Source of the DNA: Clostridia bacterium
GTDB taxonomy: Bacteria; Bacillota; Clostridia; Oscillospirales; Butyricicoccaceae
NCBI GenBank assembly: GCA_017521295.1
Contig: JAFXDF010000007.1
Coordinates: 1-57,966 of the forward strand
DNA length: 57,966 bases
Reading direction: 5' to 3'
The notes under the pieces are model-generated. The model ran no database searches and was not told where the DNA came from. It saw nothing but the letters and a program-made list of their open reading frames with translations. Position 1 is the stretch's first letter, and the number at the start of each line of letters is the position of its first letter. Positions 15,333-21,191 of the stretch are shown piece by piece. The position numbers and the translations under genes were made by a program.

Positions 15333-16270
15333 CAGGCCTGCACCAGGGCGCCGACGCCGGCCAGCTTGTCCTGGGGGACCACCAGGTCGTACAGGTAGCG
15401 GGCCTGGATGGCGGTGCCGTCAAACAGCTGGTTCTCCTCGGGGCCGAACTGCTTCAGGCTGTCCACCTTGGAGATGGCCAGAGGAGCGTCCCAGGCGGCG
15501 ATGACGGCGTAGATATCCTTGGCGCCCTCACCGGCCTGGATGCCGCCGGCGGTCTGGCCGTCGCGGCCGCTCTGGACGGCGATGGCGGTCTTCATGCGGC
15601 CGGAGGGCACGAAAATACAGGGCAGGTCGTTGACCATCATCACGTGGGAATAGGTGATGCCGTTGATGTCCACCTGCTGGTCAAAGGTGATGGTGTTGTA
15701 GTTGCCGGCAGCGGCCTGCAGAAACTGGTTCTTCAGGTTGGCGGCCACCATGGCCACCAGACCGCCGGTGCGCTCGCTGGCGTCCTCCAGATTCTGAGCC
15801 AGGGCGCACAGCTTGTCCACGATGTCCTCGCTGTCGGGAGCGAAGGTCATCACGTGGGTGTCGGCGTGTTCGCCCTGGGAAGCCAGAGTGTACAGGCGGT
15901 TGATGCGGTAGGCATCCTGCTCGCGGGCCAGCTGAGTCTTGGCAAACTCGCGGATGACGTTCTCCACGGTGGCGGGGAAGGAAACATCCTCGGGAGCGCT
16001 GTGGTCCAGGGCGAACTTGACGCCGCGGTCCATGGCCAGGGTGTGGCCGGTCCACTTGCTGGTGACCGCACCGGCAGGATAGGCGCTGCCGTCGGTCTTG
16101 GTGCTGTCATAGTCGCCCAGACCGGTGGTGTTCAGGGTGTTGATCTCCACCTCTTTGCCCTCACCGTAGCGGACCTGGCCCTCGCCGGCAGCCATCCATT
16201 CGGTGGCGGAAGCGGCAGCCAGTTCCTCCTCGATGAAGGTCTGGTAGTTCTTTGCGTTGGCATTGATCAT
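15332..16270 (-). CDS. HK97-fold major capsid protein (XkdG position)
   Basis: A 312-residue capsid-type protein and first gene of the operon. The segment EVEINTLNTTGLGDYDS and the following WTGHTLAMDRGVKFALDH, plus VENVIREFAKTQLAREQDAYRINRLY, are signatures of a group of clostridial prophage capsid proteins with HK97 fold. The C-terminal half retains the A-domain type pattern (YSHVMMVNDLPCIFVPSGRMKTAI, IYAVIAAWDAPLAISKVDSLKQF). AAGGAGGATAACCCC precedes ATG 16270, which is preferred over a start 25 codons upstream. No protease, scaffold, portal or terminase gene is found before it. Confidence 0.86.
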   Translation of the reverse strand: MINANAKNYQTFIEEELAAASATEWMAAGEGQVRYGEGKEVEINTLNTTGLGDYDSTKTDGSAYPAGAVTSKWTGHTLAMDRGVKFALDHSAPEDVSFPATVENVIREFAKTQLAREQDAYRINRLYTLASQGEHADTHVMTFAPDSEDIVDKLCALAQNLEDASERTGGLVAMVAANLKNQFLQAAAGNYNTITFDQQVDINGITYSHVMMVNDLPCIFVPSGRMKTAIAVQSGRDGQTAGGIQAGEGAKDIYAVIAAWDAPLAISKVDSLKQFGPEENQLFDGTAIQARYLYDLVVPQDKLAGVGALVQA

Positions 16271-16301
16271 GGGGTTATCCTCCTTCAAAAGTGATGGACC
16301 C

Positions 16302-16330
16302 ATGATAGCCCCCTTTCCCGGCGGTTTCCA
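16302..16330 (-). promoter_or_regulatory. Probable promoter of the phage-like operon
   Basis: On the minus strand TGGAAA, 17-base spacer, TATCAT, with transcription starting about 25 bases before the capsid ATG. It lies behind the terminator of the ECF gene, so the 17-gene operon has its own start. Confidence 0.45.
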
Positions 16331-16331
16331 G

Positions 16332-16356
16332 GGAAGCCCTTCCAAAGGAAATTTCC
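16332..16356 (-). promoter_or_regulatory. Tandem palindromes upstream of the phage-like operon
   Basis: Two perfect short palindromes, GGAAGCCCTTCC-type at 16332-16343 and GGAAATTTCC at 16347-16356, lie side by side directly upstream of the proposed -35. They share GGAA/TTCC half sites and their centres are 14 bases apart. A dimeric regulator site is a reasonable guess; no regulator is identified. Confidence 0.4.
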
Positions 16357-16362
16357 GGGCAT

Positions 16363-16388
16363 AAAAAAAGACGGGCCGAAGCCCGTCT
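16363..16388 (-). terminator. Terminator of ECF transporter gene
   Basis: Minus-strand stem AGACGGGC / GCCCGTCT with TTCG loop followed by seven T. It isolates the ECF transcript from the phage-like operon. Confidence 0.88.
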
Positions 16389-16395
16389 CCTGTTT

Positions 16396-16424
16396 GTCAT
16401 CCTGAGCGCAGCGAAGGATCTCCC
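16396..16424. repeat. GTCATCCTGAGCG repeat, half copy
   Basis: GTCATCCTGAGCGCAGCGAAGGATCTCC is the left half of the dispersed element that appears complete at 45488, 47957, 54838 and 57285. The right half is not seen here. Confidence 0.7.
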
Positions 16425-16443
16425 TCCTCCGGCACCCGTTTTG

Positions 16444-16947
16444 TTATGCCTTGATCTTGGCCTTGTCCAGCGCCCCCACCAGCAGGGGGATGAGCACCAG
16501 CTGCAGCAGGATGCCCGGGATGGCCGAGGTCACCGCCCCCGCCACAAAGGCGCTGAAGGGGAAGCTGCCCAGCCCCAGAATGGCCACCTGGGTCACGCCC
16601 CAGACCACTCTTCCGGCCACCATGGCGCAGATCAAACTGATATAGATGCTCTTCATGCCCTTGCCCAGGCGCTTGTACAGCAGTCCCACCACCAGTCCGT
16701 ACACCGCCAGCTCAAAGGCCATGCTGTAACAGCCCGGTGCCGGGGGCATGGAAAAGAGCACATGGCGCAAAAGGGGCGCGGTGAACCCCACCGCGGCTCC
16801 CCAGCCGCCGCCGCAGAGAAAGCCGCACAGCAGCACGGGGATGTGCATGGGCAGCAGCATGGAGCCCACCTGGGGGATCTGCCCGGTCAGAAAGGGCAGC
16901 ACCAGACACAAGGCCAGACACATGGCGGAATAAACCAATTTCTTCAT
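16444..16947 (-). CDS. ECF transporter S component
   Basis: A 167-residue membrane protein with six likely helices, the substrate-binding subunit of an energy-coupling-factor vitamin importer. The loop VGSMLLPMHIPVLLCGFLCG, followed by GAAVGFTAPLLRHVLF, is typical of uncharacterised S components in Clostridia; the substrate cannot be read from the sequence. The ATPase and T subunits must be encoded elsewhere. GGAGGGC lies five bases before ATG 16947. The gene is controlled by a consensus promoter and a 65-base structured leader with an internal terminator (16973-17037), so ligand- or translation-dependent attenuation is likely. Confidence 0.85.
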   Translation of the reverse strand: MKKLVYSAMCLALCLVLPFLTGQIPQVGSMLLPMHIPVLLCGFLCGGGWGAAVGFTAPLLRHVLFSMPPAPGCYSMAFELAVYGLVVGLLYKRLGKGMKSIYISLICAMVAGRVVWGVTQVAILGLGSFPFSAFVAGAVTSAIPGILLQLVLIPLLVGALDKAKIKA

Positions 16948-16972
16948 AAAAAGCCCTCCAAAACGAAAAAAA

Positions 16973-17037
16973 GATACCACTTCCCCCTTGCCGGGAGAAA
17001 TGATATCTTGTGATACCGTCCATCGCTTGTGCGATGG
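16973..17037 (-). promoter_or_regulatory. Structured attenuator leader of ECF gene (possible riboswitch)
   Basis: Reading the minus strand from the promoter: hairpin 1 at 17037-17020 (CCATCGC-ACAA-GCGATGG), hairpin 2 at 17017-17002 (GGTATC-ACAA-GATATC), then a 15-bp terminator stem, arms 17007-16993 and 16987-16973 with loop GGCAA, followed by seven T. The GATATC at 17007-17002 is shared: it can pair either in hairpin 2 or as the base of the terminator, so the two are mutually exclusive. Three terminator pairs and one hairpin-2 pair are G-U, which works only on the minus strand. The class is not recognised: no TPP, FMN or preQ1-I core, and both ACAA loops are unlike the ACGR loops of guanidine-II. 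Confidence 0.7.
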
Positions 17038-17041
17038 TCTT

Positions 17042-17069
17042 ATTATACCGTTTTTTTACAGTTTGTCAA
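17042..17069 (-). promoter_or_regulatory. Promoter of ECF gene
   Basis: Perfect consensus hexamers TTGACA and TATAAT on the minus strand with a 16-base spacer, ideally placed so that transcription begins at hairpin 1 of the leader. Confidence 0.85.
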
Positions 17070-17108
17070 CGGGAACCTGCTGAAAAGAAAGCTCTCCGCC
17101 CGAAGGTT

Positions 17109-17160
17109 GGTCATCCCGAGCCGAGCATTGTCATCCCGAGCTTGTCGAGAAATCTCAGGA
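17109..17160. repeat. GTCATCCCGAGC repeat, tandem partial copies
   Basis: GTCATCCCGAG occurs at 17110 and again at 17130, the second followed by CTTGTCGAGAAATCTCAGGA. These are partial copies of the element family at 45488, 47957, 54838 and 57285, filling the gap between the ECF promoter and the next minus-strand gene. Confidence 0.65.
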
Positions 17161-17192
17161 TCCGCTTTCCAAAGGATTTTTTCGTCTCCCCG

Positions 17193-17408
17193 TTACTTGG
17201 CCCACTTCTCCAGCTTGCTGAAGGGCAGAGTGGCCTCCACCTGCCGGCCCTGGGCATCCTTGCCAAAGACGGTGATCTCCTCATAGTCGTTATAGACCTG
17301 CATGTTGGCCTCCGAGAGGCCCTCTGCCTTGGCAAAGGCCTGGGCGGCCTCCTCCAGCTGGGTCTGGGTATAGCCCTTTTTCCGATAGCGCAAAACGATT
17401 TTTTCCAT
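17193..17408 (-). CDS. Hypothetical protein (71 aa)
   Basis: A small basic-to-neutral soluble protein with an alpha/beta pattern: a strand (MEKIVLRYRKKG), a helix (TQLEEAAQAFAKAEGL) and two further strands (NMQVYNDYEEITVFGKD, VEATLPFSKL). No known family is recognised. GGAGCGGAACT-like sequence before the ATG includes AGGAGCGG. It lies alone between the SDR gene upstream and a repeat downstream. Confidence 0.55.
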   Translation of the reverse strand: MEKIVLRYRKKGYTQTQLEEAAQAFAKAEGLSEANMQVYNDYEEITVFGKDAQGRQVEATLPFSKLEKWAK

Positions 17409-17478
17409 AGTTCCGCTCCTTTCCCGGGAATCTTTCTGGTACCATTATACCCGATTTTCCCCGGGAATCAAGCAAAAC

Positions 17479-18225
17479 TCACGTTCTGGCCATGCCGTCC
17501 ACACTGAGCACCACGCCGGTGATGTAGGATGCCTCGTCGGAGGCCAGGAACACAAAGGCATTGGCGATATCCTCCGGCTGTCCCAGCCGCCGCAGAGGAA
17601 TGCGGGCGATCATGGGGTCGATGACCTCTTTGGGCACCGCCTTCATCATGTCGGTGTTGATGATGCCGGGCGCCACTGCGTTGACCCGGATGCCCTTGGG
17701 GCCCAGTTCCCGGGCCAGCGACACCGTCAGACCGTTGACGGCAAACTTGGAGGCCGGATAGGCGATGCCGCTGGGCTGGCCGGTGATGCTCACCATGGAA
17801 GAGGTATTGAGCACCACGCCGCTGCCCCGGGGCACCATGCACTCCACCGCCGCCCGGGTGGTGTTGAACACCCCCTTGACGTTGAGGTCCATGACCTTGT
17901 CAAAGGCCTCCTGGGTATAGTCCATAAAAGGGGTGCTTTCCGACACGCCGGCGTTGTTCACCAGAATGTCCACGCAGCCGTACCGCTGGGCCACCAGCTT
18001 AAAGGTGCGGCGCACGTCCTCCAGATCGCTGAGATTGGGATACACGCCGCCCACCGTGGCCTGGGGGAACTGCTGCCGCAGTTCCTCCACCGCCCTGTCG
18101 CTGGAGGCTTTGCTGCTGGCGGTGATGATGACGGTGGCGCCCTCCTTCAAAAAGGCCTGGGCGGTGGCGAAGCCGATGCCGCGGCTGCCGCCGGTGATGA
18201 TGGCAACTTTATTCTTCAAACGCAT
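17479..18225 (-). CDS. Short-chain dehydrogenase/reductase (FabG-like)
   Basis: A 248-residue classical SDR. The NADP(H)-binding TGGSRGIG motif is at residues 12-19, NNAG near 90, the catalytic Ser in NTSSMVS and the Tyr-Lys pair in YPASK, followed by PGIINTDM, typical of 3-oxoacyl-ACP reductase-like enzymes. The real substrate is not predictable. AAAGGAGGATACACC is in front of ATG 18225. It is the third gene of an operon behind ahpC and the ahpF-like gene, with a gap of 19 bases, which hints at reduction of peroxide-derived carbonyls rather than lipid synthesis; that is inference. Confidence 0.9.
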   Translation of the reverse strand: MRLKNKVAIITGGSRGIGFATAQAFLKEGATVIITASSKASSDRAVEELRQQFPQATVGGVYPNLSDLEDVRRTFKLVAQRYGCVDILVNNAGVSESTPFMDYTQEAFDKVMDLNVKGVFNTTRAAVECMVPRGSGVVLNTSSMVSITGQPSGIAYPASKFAVNGLTVSLARELGPKGIRVNAVAPGIINTDMMKAVPKEVIDPMIARIPLRRLGQPEDIANAFVFLASDEASYITGVVLSVDGMART

Positions 18226-18244
18226 GGTGTATCCTCCTTTTTTG

Positions 18245-19849
18245 TTACTGGGCAAGGACGTCCAGCAGCTGCCGGATGTTCTTCTTGCCAAAGGTGATCC
18301 TGTCCCCCGCCACCAGGCAGGGCACGCTCATCACATTGTACTGCTCCCGCAGCTGGGGGAAGTGGTTCAGGTCATAGACCGCCGCCGTGACCTTGGGATT
18401 GAGGGCGGCCACCCGCTGGGCAGCCACCACCAGATCGGGGCACATGGTACAGGACAGGGACACCAGCACCTTCATGTGGGTCTCGCCCAGGGCCAGGATC
18501 TCCTGCCGCAGCCCCTCGTCCAGCGGCTGTCCGGGGCCGGCGGCGTTATACAGGCCCAGCACGAACGAGGTAAACTCGTGTCCGCCGGGAACGCCGTGGA
18601 AGCGCAGGCCGGTGTCGCTGCCGTCGGCACGGCACACCCGCACACAGGGGGCTTCCTGCCCGCCCTGCTCCATTTCCACCGACAGCTTGTCGGTGAGGGA
18701 GGCCAGTTCTTCCATATAGGCCCGCAGTTCGGCCGACACCGGACGGTCATCCAGCTCCAGTTTGAGCACCAGCGACGACGCCATTTTGGCAAACACCGCA
18801 TGCAGCTGGGTCAGCATATCGCCGTCAAAGAGGGCCGAGCCGCCCTTGCCTTCGGCCTTGGGGGCTTCGGAGGCAGGCTGCACCTCCTTCCGGGGCTGTT
18901 CCGGATGCAGGCCGGTCTTTTTCTGCAGGGCTGCAGCGTATTTTTCCAGCTCGGTTGCCGCCAGAGCGCCGTCACCCACGGCGGTGACCACCTGCCGCAG
19001 GGCCTTTTCGCACACGTCACCGGCGGCGTAGAGGCCGTCCACCGAGGTTTTCTGGCTGCGGTCGGTGCGGATATAGCCCTGGGGCGTCAGCTCGGCCAGC
19101 CCTTCCACCAGGCCGGTGGCGGGCGCGTAACCGGCGAACACAAACACGCCGATGCCCCGCTCGTCCCGCACCTCGGTGACTTCGCCGGTCTGGCTGTTGC
19201 GGTAACGGATGGCCTTCAGGCTGCCGTCGCCGCTGACCTCCTCCACCTCGGTGTGGGTGAGGACGGTGATTTTGGGATGGTTTCTGGCCTGATCGGCCAC
19301 CGATGCCGCACAGGAGAAGTCCCCCTTGCGGATCAGCACGGTGACGTGGCTGGCGTACTTGGTGAGGAACACCGCCTCTTCGGCCGCCGCAAAGCCGCCG
19401 CCGATGACGAACACCTGCTTTCCCGTGAAGAACTCACCGTCGCAGGTGGCGCAATAGGCCACGCCCCGGCCCCGGAAGTCGCTCTCGCCGGGGAAGCCCA
19501 CCATGCGGGGATGGGCGCCGGTGGCCAGCAGCACGCCGAAACACTTCAGCTCGCCCCGGTCGGTGTGGACGGTCTTGACGTCACCGGTGAGATCCAGCCG
19601 TTCCACCCCGGCCAGAAAGAACTCTGCGCCAAAAGATTCGGCCTGTCGGCGCATGCTCTCGGTGAGGACAGCACCCGATGTTTTTTCCACGCCGGGATAG
19701 TTGACCACCTCGTGGGTGATGGTGATCTGACCGCCGAACTTTTCTTTTTCCACCACCACTACCCGGTATTTGGCCCGGGCCAGGTAAAGGGCAGCCGTCA
19801 GGCCCGCAGGGCCGCCGCCGATAATGACTACGTCATACAGATTCTTCAT
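18245..19849 (-). CDS. AhpF-like flavoprotein: thioredoxin reductase fused to AhpF-NTD-like domain (reversed order)
   Basis: A 534-residue FAD disulfide reductase. Residues 1-310 form a thioredoxin reductase: FAD motif GGGPAGLTAA, redox pair Cys133-Ala-Thr-Cys136, NAD(P)H motif GGGFAAAEEA and FAD-binding GLYAAGDVCEKALRQV. After a charged Pro/Glu linker (about 325-350) comes a two-thioredoxin-fold domain like the N-terminal domain of AhpF, with Cys467-Thr-Met-Cys470. In enterobacterial AhpF that domain comes first, so the order here is swapped. Directly downstream of ahpC, it should pass electrons from NAD(P)H to the peroxiredoxin. GGAGG precedes ATG 19849. Confidence 0.9.
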   Translation of the reverse strand: MKNLYDVVIIGGGPAGLTAALYLARAKYRVVVVEKEKFGGQITITHEVVNYPGVEKTSGAVLTESMRRQAESFGAEFFLAGVERLDLTGDVKTVHTDRGELKCFGVLLATGAHPRMVGFPGESDFRGRGVAYCATCDGEFFTGKQVFVIGGGFAAAEEAVFLTKYASHVTVLIRKGDFSCAASVADQARNHPKITVLTHTEVEEVSGDGSLKAIRYRNSQTGEVTEVRDERGIGVFVFAGYAPATGLVEGLAELTPQGYIRTDRSQKTSVDGLYAAGDVCEKALRQVVTAVGDGALAATELEKYAAALQKKTGLHPEQPRKEVQPASEAPKAEGKGGSALFDGDMLTQLHAVFAKMASSLVLKLELDDRPVSAELRAYMEELASLTDKLSVEMEQGGQEAPCVRVCRADGSDTGLRFHGVPGGHEFTSFVLGLYNAAGPGQPLDEGLRQEILALGETHMKVLVSLSCTMCPDLVVAAQRVAALNPKVTAAVYDLNHFPQLREQYNVMSVPCLVAGDRITFGKKNIRQLLDVLAQ

Positions 19850-19904
19850 GGGTGTTCCTCCTTTTGCAAAGGCGCCGGTTTCCCGGCGCCTGATAGAGAT
19901 GTTT

Positions 19905-20468
19905 TTACAGCTGACCCACCAGATCCAGGCTGGGCTTCAGGGTCTCGCTGCCGGGCTGCCACTTGGCGGGGCAGACCTCGTCGCCGTGCTCATACACGAA
20001 CTGGCAGGCCTGCAGCTTGCGGAACAGCTCGTCGGCGTTGCGGCCAACGTTGCCGGCACTGACTTCATAGGACACGATCTTGCCCTCGGGGTTGACGATG
20101 AAGCTGCCGCGCTCGGCCATGCCGTCGGCCTCGATGAGCACTTCAAAGTCGCGGCTCAGCGCGTGGGTGGGGTCGGCCAGCATGGGGTAGCGGATCTTCT
20201 TGATGCGGTCGGAGGCATCGTGCCAGGCCTTGTGGACGAAGTGGGTGTCGGTGGACACCGAATAGATCTCGCAGCCGGCCTTCCGGAACTTGTCATAAAT
20301 GTTGGCCAGATCCTCCAGCTCGGTGGGGCACACAAAGGTGAAATCGGCGGGATAGAAGAAGAACACGCTCCACTTGCCCAGGATATCCTCCTTGGACACC
20401 GTCTTGAAGCTGTTATCCTGATAGGACTGAACGGAAAAGCTGCTGACTTCCTTATTGATCATAGACAT
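19905..20468 (-). CDS. ahpC: Alkyl hydroperoxide reductase subunit C (2-Cys peroxiredoxin)
   Basis: A 187-residue typical 2-Cys peroxiredoxin of the AhpC/Prx1 group. Peroxidatic Cys47 is in the FTFVCPTE motif and the resolving cysteine in EVCPAKW near residue 166; the C-terminal SLDLVGQL tail matches AhpC. It reduces hydrogen peroxide and alkyl hydroperoxides and is recycled by the flavoprotein encoded 55 bases downstream. GGAG lies eight bases before ATG 20468; a second ATG at 20462 is less well spaced. The promoter carries a PerR/Fur-like palindrome at the -35. Confidence 0.96.
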   Translation of the reverse strand: MSMINKEVSSFSVQSYQDNSFKTVSKEDILGKWSVFFFYPADFTFVCPTELEDLANIYDKFRKAGCEIYSVSTDTHFVHKAWHDASDRIKKIRYPMLADPTHALSRDFEVLIEADGMAERGSFIVNPEGKIVSYEVSAGNVGRNADELFRKLQACQFVYEHGDEVCPAKWQPGSETLKPSLDLVGQL

Positions 20469-20536
20469 AGTGTGATCTCCTTTATTTTAAAATTAATTTT
20501 GTTTTGTCGGTGGGTGTTTGCTTTGTTGTTGTGGTT

Positions 20537-20576
20537 AGCATAGCACAACTTTCACTTCTTGTCAAGAATAATTCTT
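20537..20576 (-). promoter_or_regulatory. ahpC promoter with PerR/Fur-like operator
   Basis: Minus strand: TTGACA (20560-20565), 17-base spacer, TATGCT (20537-20542) with TGC extension. AAGAATTATTCTT (20564-20576), a 6-1-6 palindrome similar to PerR and Fur boxes (TTATAATNATTATAA), overlaps the -35. Peroxide-responsive repression fits the gene content; the site is inferred from symmetry only. Confidence 0.55.
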
Positions 20577-20633
20577 ATTTTTATTTTCATTTTTCTGGAA
20601 GTAGTCTGTCCGCCGCGCTCCGGAATATTCGCC

Positions 20634-20662
20634 TTGACGGCATCCTTTTTCCAGAGTATAAT
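20634..20662 (+). promoter_or_regulatory. Promoter of tRNA-Arg
   Basis: TTGACG, 17-base spacer, TATAAT, ending 12 bases before the tRNA. Confidence 0.8.
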
Positions 20663-20674
20663 ATTTGTGCATCT

Positions 20675-20749
20675 GCCTCCTTAGTTAAATGGATATAATA
20701 AACCCCTCCTAAGGGTTAGTTGTGGGTTCGATTCCCGCAGGGGGTGCCA
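20675..20749 (+). tRNA. tRNA-Arg (anticodon CCT)
   Basis: The 75 bases fold as a cloverleaf: acceptor GCCTCCT / AGGGGGT, D stem GTTA / TAAT, anticodon stem AACCC / GGGTT around loop CTCCTAA with anticodon CCT at 20708-20710, T arm with GGTTCGATTCC, discriminator G and encoded CCA. It reads the AGG arginine codon. It has its own promoter and a terminator directly behind. Confidence 0.93.
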
Positions 20750-20785
20750 AAAAGAGCCGAAAGCATACGCTTCCGGCTCTTTTTC
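20750..20785. terminator. Terminator of tRNA-Arg, also usable from the opposite strand
   Basis: AGAGCCG / CGGCTCT stem with inner AAGC / GCTT pairing and T run; A-rich left flank lets it also end the minus-strand gene that stops at 20796. Confidence 0.85.
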
Positions 20786-20795
20786 TGTATCCTGT

Positions 20796-21059
20796 TCAGT
20801 TCTCGTCGTGAAAAATATAGTTGGAATAGGCCGCCTTGGCGGTGACCCCCTCCAGCCGGCCCAGCTTGCCCGACAGGGCGGAGATCACGTCCTGGGGCGC
20901 GTCCACGGCAATGGAGATCACGCTGATCCCCCGCTGACGGTAGGGGATGCCCATCCGTCCGATGATGTGATTGCCGTACTCGTGGAGGATCTCGTTCAGT
21001 CTGGGGGTGGCTTCGGGGTTTTCCACGATGATGCCGATGACGGCCACTCTGGTCTCCAT
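20796..21059 (-). CDS. TM1266-family iron-only hydrogenase regulator-like ACT protein
   Basis: An 87-residue ferredoxin-like fold protein (VAVIGIIVENPEATPRLNEIL, YGNHIIGRMGIPYRQRGISVISIAVDAPQDVISALSGKLGRLEGV) of the TM1266 family, small ACT/NikR-C-like proteins usually found near [FeFe]-hydrogenase maturation genes and suspected to regulate them. No hydrogenase or hyd maturation gene is in this window, so here it stands alone. It has its own promoter, divergent from the MATE gene. Confidence 0.85.
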   Translation of the reverse strand: METRVAVIGIIVENPEATPRLNEILHEYGNHIIGRMGIPYRQRGISVISIAVDAPQDVISALSGKLGRLEGVTAKAAYSNYIFHDEN

Positions 21060-21094
21060 AAACAGGGCTCCTTTCTCCTTCGGGGTGTGGTTTC

Positions 21095-21123
21095 AGTATA
21101 GCCCTCCCCCCGGAAAAAGTCAA
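21095..21123 (-). promoter_or_regulatory. Promoter of TM1266-like gene
   Basis: Minus strand TTGACT, 17-base spacer, TATACT. It lies back to back with the MATE promoter, separated by seven bases. Confidence 0.7.
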
Positions 21124-21130
21124 TCGCCCG

Positions 21131-21159
21131 TTGCGCCCGGCACCGTTTTTGCTTATAAT
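21131..21159 (+). promoter_or_regulatory. Promoter of MATE transporter gene
   Basis: TTGCGC, 17-base spacer, TATAAT, followed by AAAGGAG and ATG 21192. Confidence 0.7.
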
Positions 21160-21191
21160 AAGACCAGCACCCCCATCAAAGGAGTTTTCTT

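Noticed and set aside
6631..16270. Complete active prophage
   Set aside because: No integrase, repressor-linked early region, terminase, portal, lysis genes or att repeats are found.
16973..17037. Guanidine-II (mini-ykkC) riboswitch
   Set aside because: The twin-hairpin layout is similar, but loops are ACAA and not ACGR, and the gene controlled is an ECF S component, not a guanidine exporter or carboxylase.
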